Of a stretch of DNA of 64,000 nucleotides, positions 61,371 through 64,000 are shown one piece after another; the stretch's first letter is position 1, and every line of letters starts with the position of its first letter. The translations under genes and the position numbers were made by a program. The notes under the pieces are model-generated. The model saw only the letters and a program-made list of their open reading frames with translations, was not told the origin of the DNA and did not search any database. The stretch is from Pomacea canaliculata (Eukaryota > Mollusca > Gastropoda > Architaenioglossa > Ampullariidae), in assembly GCF_003073045.1 (NCBI RefSeq), contig NC_037592.1:9886007-9950006 (forward strand). Direction: 5' to 3'.

Positions 61371-64000
61371 CACACATAAACATTATAAGAATGGATGTTG
61401 GTCTCAAAAACAGTTGTAGAATTACTATATTTGTGACCTTTGCCTTTCACAGACAATAGATGATAGGCATAGGCAACACTGTCAAACTGCATGATGACCA
61501 CTTCTGATGCTGATGATTCATTGATGTTAAGAGTGACTGTCACCTTGTTTTCCTGACAATGGTGGGAAAGTGATGCCATAAAGCTGACTTGCTGGTGGAG
61601 AATCGGACAGTTGAGCTTTGGAACATGCACAATGGTTTGTTAATGATTTGTCTGACATAACTTTTGTCTCTCTTGTCACTCTTGAATCTATGAACTTTAC
61701 CAGCTACTAGTTTTAAGAAAGAGAGTATAGTAGCAAACTCAAAGACCTAAAAAACAAGTTGCCTTTTTCAGCATCAGCATCTATCAGATTAGTCTGAGCG
61801 GCATATTTCACTGAGCTTCCTGGAGATACATGTCAATCATTGCAGACTGGTCTGTACTCCATGCAAAGCTTGCTGTGATAGCTCAAAATTCTGAAGAAGC
61901 TGGAGGAAGATAATCAGATTTTGAAGTTGACATTGCTGATGTGTAGATCTCAAATCAACGAGTTATACACCTATACACCATTGACTCGTGGGAACTGAGG
62001 AGGTCCCTGGTCTGTTTGAGAAGCTGATTTCCAAACAAAGAAAGTCTTAGCCAAAACTCTGACCTCTCATTCTCCCCCGACCCAAAACAACTAACTCTAA
62101 TACAAAGCTCTACCACAATAACTTCCTAACATCAATCGGGAACCCCCATTAAGACCAATGCCCACCAACCTTCTCAGTTCCATACATACACTGCTCTGTG
62201 TGCATATGCACATGACAAAAAAATCCAGGTTAAGTATAATCCATCCTTGAAATACAAATATATTCATGTATAAATTATTACTAATTACTGGCAGCTGTAC
62301 TTTTGTCATCCATTTACGTCAAAATGTGCTAGTGGTGATCTCCCATAAACAATGAAACTTTCTGCTGGTTTTAGCTGAATGTTTTTGGTTTTTTTTATTT
62401 GCTTTTGGCAGTTTTTTGTGGATGTCCTTTCACACAAATCAATAGTGTCATATTCATGTGAAAGATTAATAAAGATGTAGGGTTATTTCATAAATGTGGG
62501 TTTGGGATTGCAGACAACAACAGAAAAGGCTGATCGCACTATACAAAGACAATACCATATGAGAATTTGACATAAAAGTACTACACAGTCTGCTACTAGC
62601 TGTACGTATATCAATGTATATGTATATATGTTCTTCTAAATTGGAAATGATTATAATGTTAATTTAAAGTGAGAAATTGTATAAAGTGTCGCACGCAGCA
62701 GAATTTGCTATAGCAAAGAACTTGCGCCTTGTCGCAAAGCATTTAACTGCCATGCACAGATCGACAGAGCTAATACTAATGCTTTTGACAATGCAACGAT
62801 AAAAAAGGCTTACTCAATCATTAAATTTTTCTTGAAAAATATGAATGTTTGGAGAGTACTACTCCATTTCTAAGTCTATCGCTCTACGGCTAACAACAAA
62901 CGAGCAAAACGGAAATAAATGCTTTCGTAACTTTTGAATGGAAGAGCTACTAGAGGTAGGTGGAAGAAAACGTAAACCTATATTGAGTGTGGTATTTCCT
63001 TACTCCCGATAAAGGTGAGAGCGAAAGAAGACACCCTAAATAGAAATTAAATCAAAGAATTAACGAAAGATCACAGAAGGACGAGAAATTAATCCGTCGT
63101 AAAATTATGACTTATGCGAGGCAGTTTGCTCCTACCTAGTACTAGTGCTAAAGGGGCGTTGAGGGTGATAATAAACACGTCTATTCGTACGTCGTTGAAT
63201 ATTTTATACAATCTTCCCGCATTTCGTTGTGAATGCCTTTAATGTTATTTGTCATGAATGAGCAATAACAAAATTACGGATTACTGACAGTATGCAGATC
63301 ATTCACTTTAATTTATCAATCCAGTTTACAACGTGGAGCAATCAGTAGCCCTTCTTTTTTTAATTTGAATTTTTTTTTTACAGTCGATTAACTTCATTTC
63401 GAAACGTGTGCACTTCTTCTTTGGTGACAAAATTCAGATATTCCTGTTAAATTTCCTAAGTAAATGTATTCATTCCTTATTGTTTCACAAGTTCAACACA
63501 AATCTGTTTACATACCCCATACCATTCTTGTCACACAATTTGACTATTCTTGAAGCTGCTGACAAAATATCCCATGGATAGCTCACATTCAACCAGTTTC
63601 CAGTTTATTTTTACTCATGATGTATAGTTTCTGTGTGTCCATGTTAGGCTTTCCTCTGACCCATCCTCACATAATATATATCATTAAAAATAATTTAATT
63701 ATTTACATTTCACTGATGTGCTACTTGCTTGGTTATCTCGGTAAAATGTAATGCAGTGATTACTGTGTACATAATCAGACTTTCTATTCAGCTTTTAAAA
63801 ATCTTATGATTATGTTAATTTCTTCTTAAAAAGCAGTGTCTTTAGTCATCAAGGAGGACTATAAATTTGTTTACTTACATTCCTTTGATGCTGTAGAGTG
63901 TAGACAATTGCTGATCACACTTGTCTTTTAAAAATTCTATTTTGAAATCTGGCAAACAGAAGAAGCTGACACAATTTTCCTAGACTGAATTATATATTCT
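61371..64000. other. intergenic, no gene recognised
   Basis: AT-rich DNA with short frames only, no splice-supported exon and no identifiable mobile element. The window ends without reaching another gene that I can see. Confidence 0.5.

Overview
The window is animal nuclear DNA: AT-rich, with split genes, canonical GT-AG introns, tRNA-derived SINEs, LINE fragments, short DNA transposons and many microsatellites. Small secreted C1q-domain proteins in multiple copies, a basigin/neuroplastin-type immunoglobulin gene and RAD51AP1 point to a lophotrochozoan, most likely a mollusc (gastropod or bivalve). No rRNA, tRNA gene, CRISPR array or bacterial-style operon was seen. I noticed no retroviral or LTR element.

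Layout. 1-7035: mostly non-coding, with a possible chimeric retrocopy (about 1625-2320), two copies of one tRNA-derived SINE with clear target-site duplications, and one hAT-like terminus. 7036-11410 (minus): a four-exon SLC45-family sugar/H+ transporter, 600 aa, probably with a 5' UTR exon near 12105-12200. 12200-19500: intergenic, with a SINE-like relic, a 550-bp foldback element and a LINE 3' tail. 19530-23687 (plus): RAD51AP1, seven coding exons, 326 aa. 24571-43538: a duplicated block in which C1q genes lie in four arms oriented minus, plus, minus, plus. It is a head-to-head inverted pair that was then duplicated in tandem. Copy A (minus) is degraded; copies B (plus), C (minus) and D (plus) are intact two-coding-exon genes for secreted C1q proteins of about 153 aa. 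Each unit ends in a JmjC gene: the first (31993-33308) is a broken truncated copy, the second (41861-45009) is a complete four-exon gene of 557 aa. The C/D spacer carries two DNA transposons (a hAT-like MITE and a pogo/Tigger-like deletion derivative) that are absent from the A/B spacer, which preserves both empty sites. 46401-49428 (minus): a 117-aa acidic prothymosin-like nuclear protein, four coding exons. 51014-60866 (plus): a two-Ig-domain, single-pass membrane protein of the basigin/neuroplastin family, seven exons, with two antisense LINE fragments in its introns. 60867-64000: non-coding.

Function. The genes are unrelated neighbours, not a pathway. RAD51AP1 serves homologous recombination; the SLC45 protein is a plasma-membrane or vesicular carrier; the basigin-like protein is expected to be an adhesion molecule and transporter chaperone; the prothymosin-like protein is expected to act on chromatin. 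The C1q cluster is the accessory, fast-evolving part and the most interesting region: lectin-like immune recognition genes amplified as a palindrome plus tandem repeat, linked to an unusual membrane-anchored JmjC oxygenase. Exon models were built by hand from splice consensus and reading phase; no similarity search was run.
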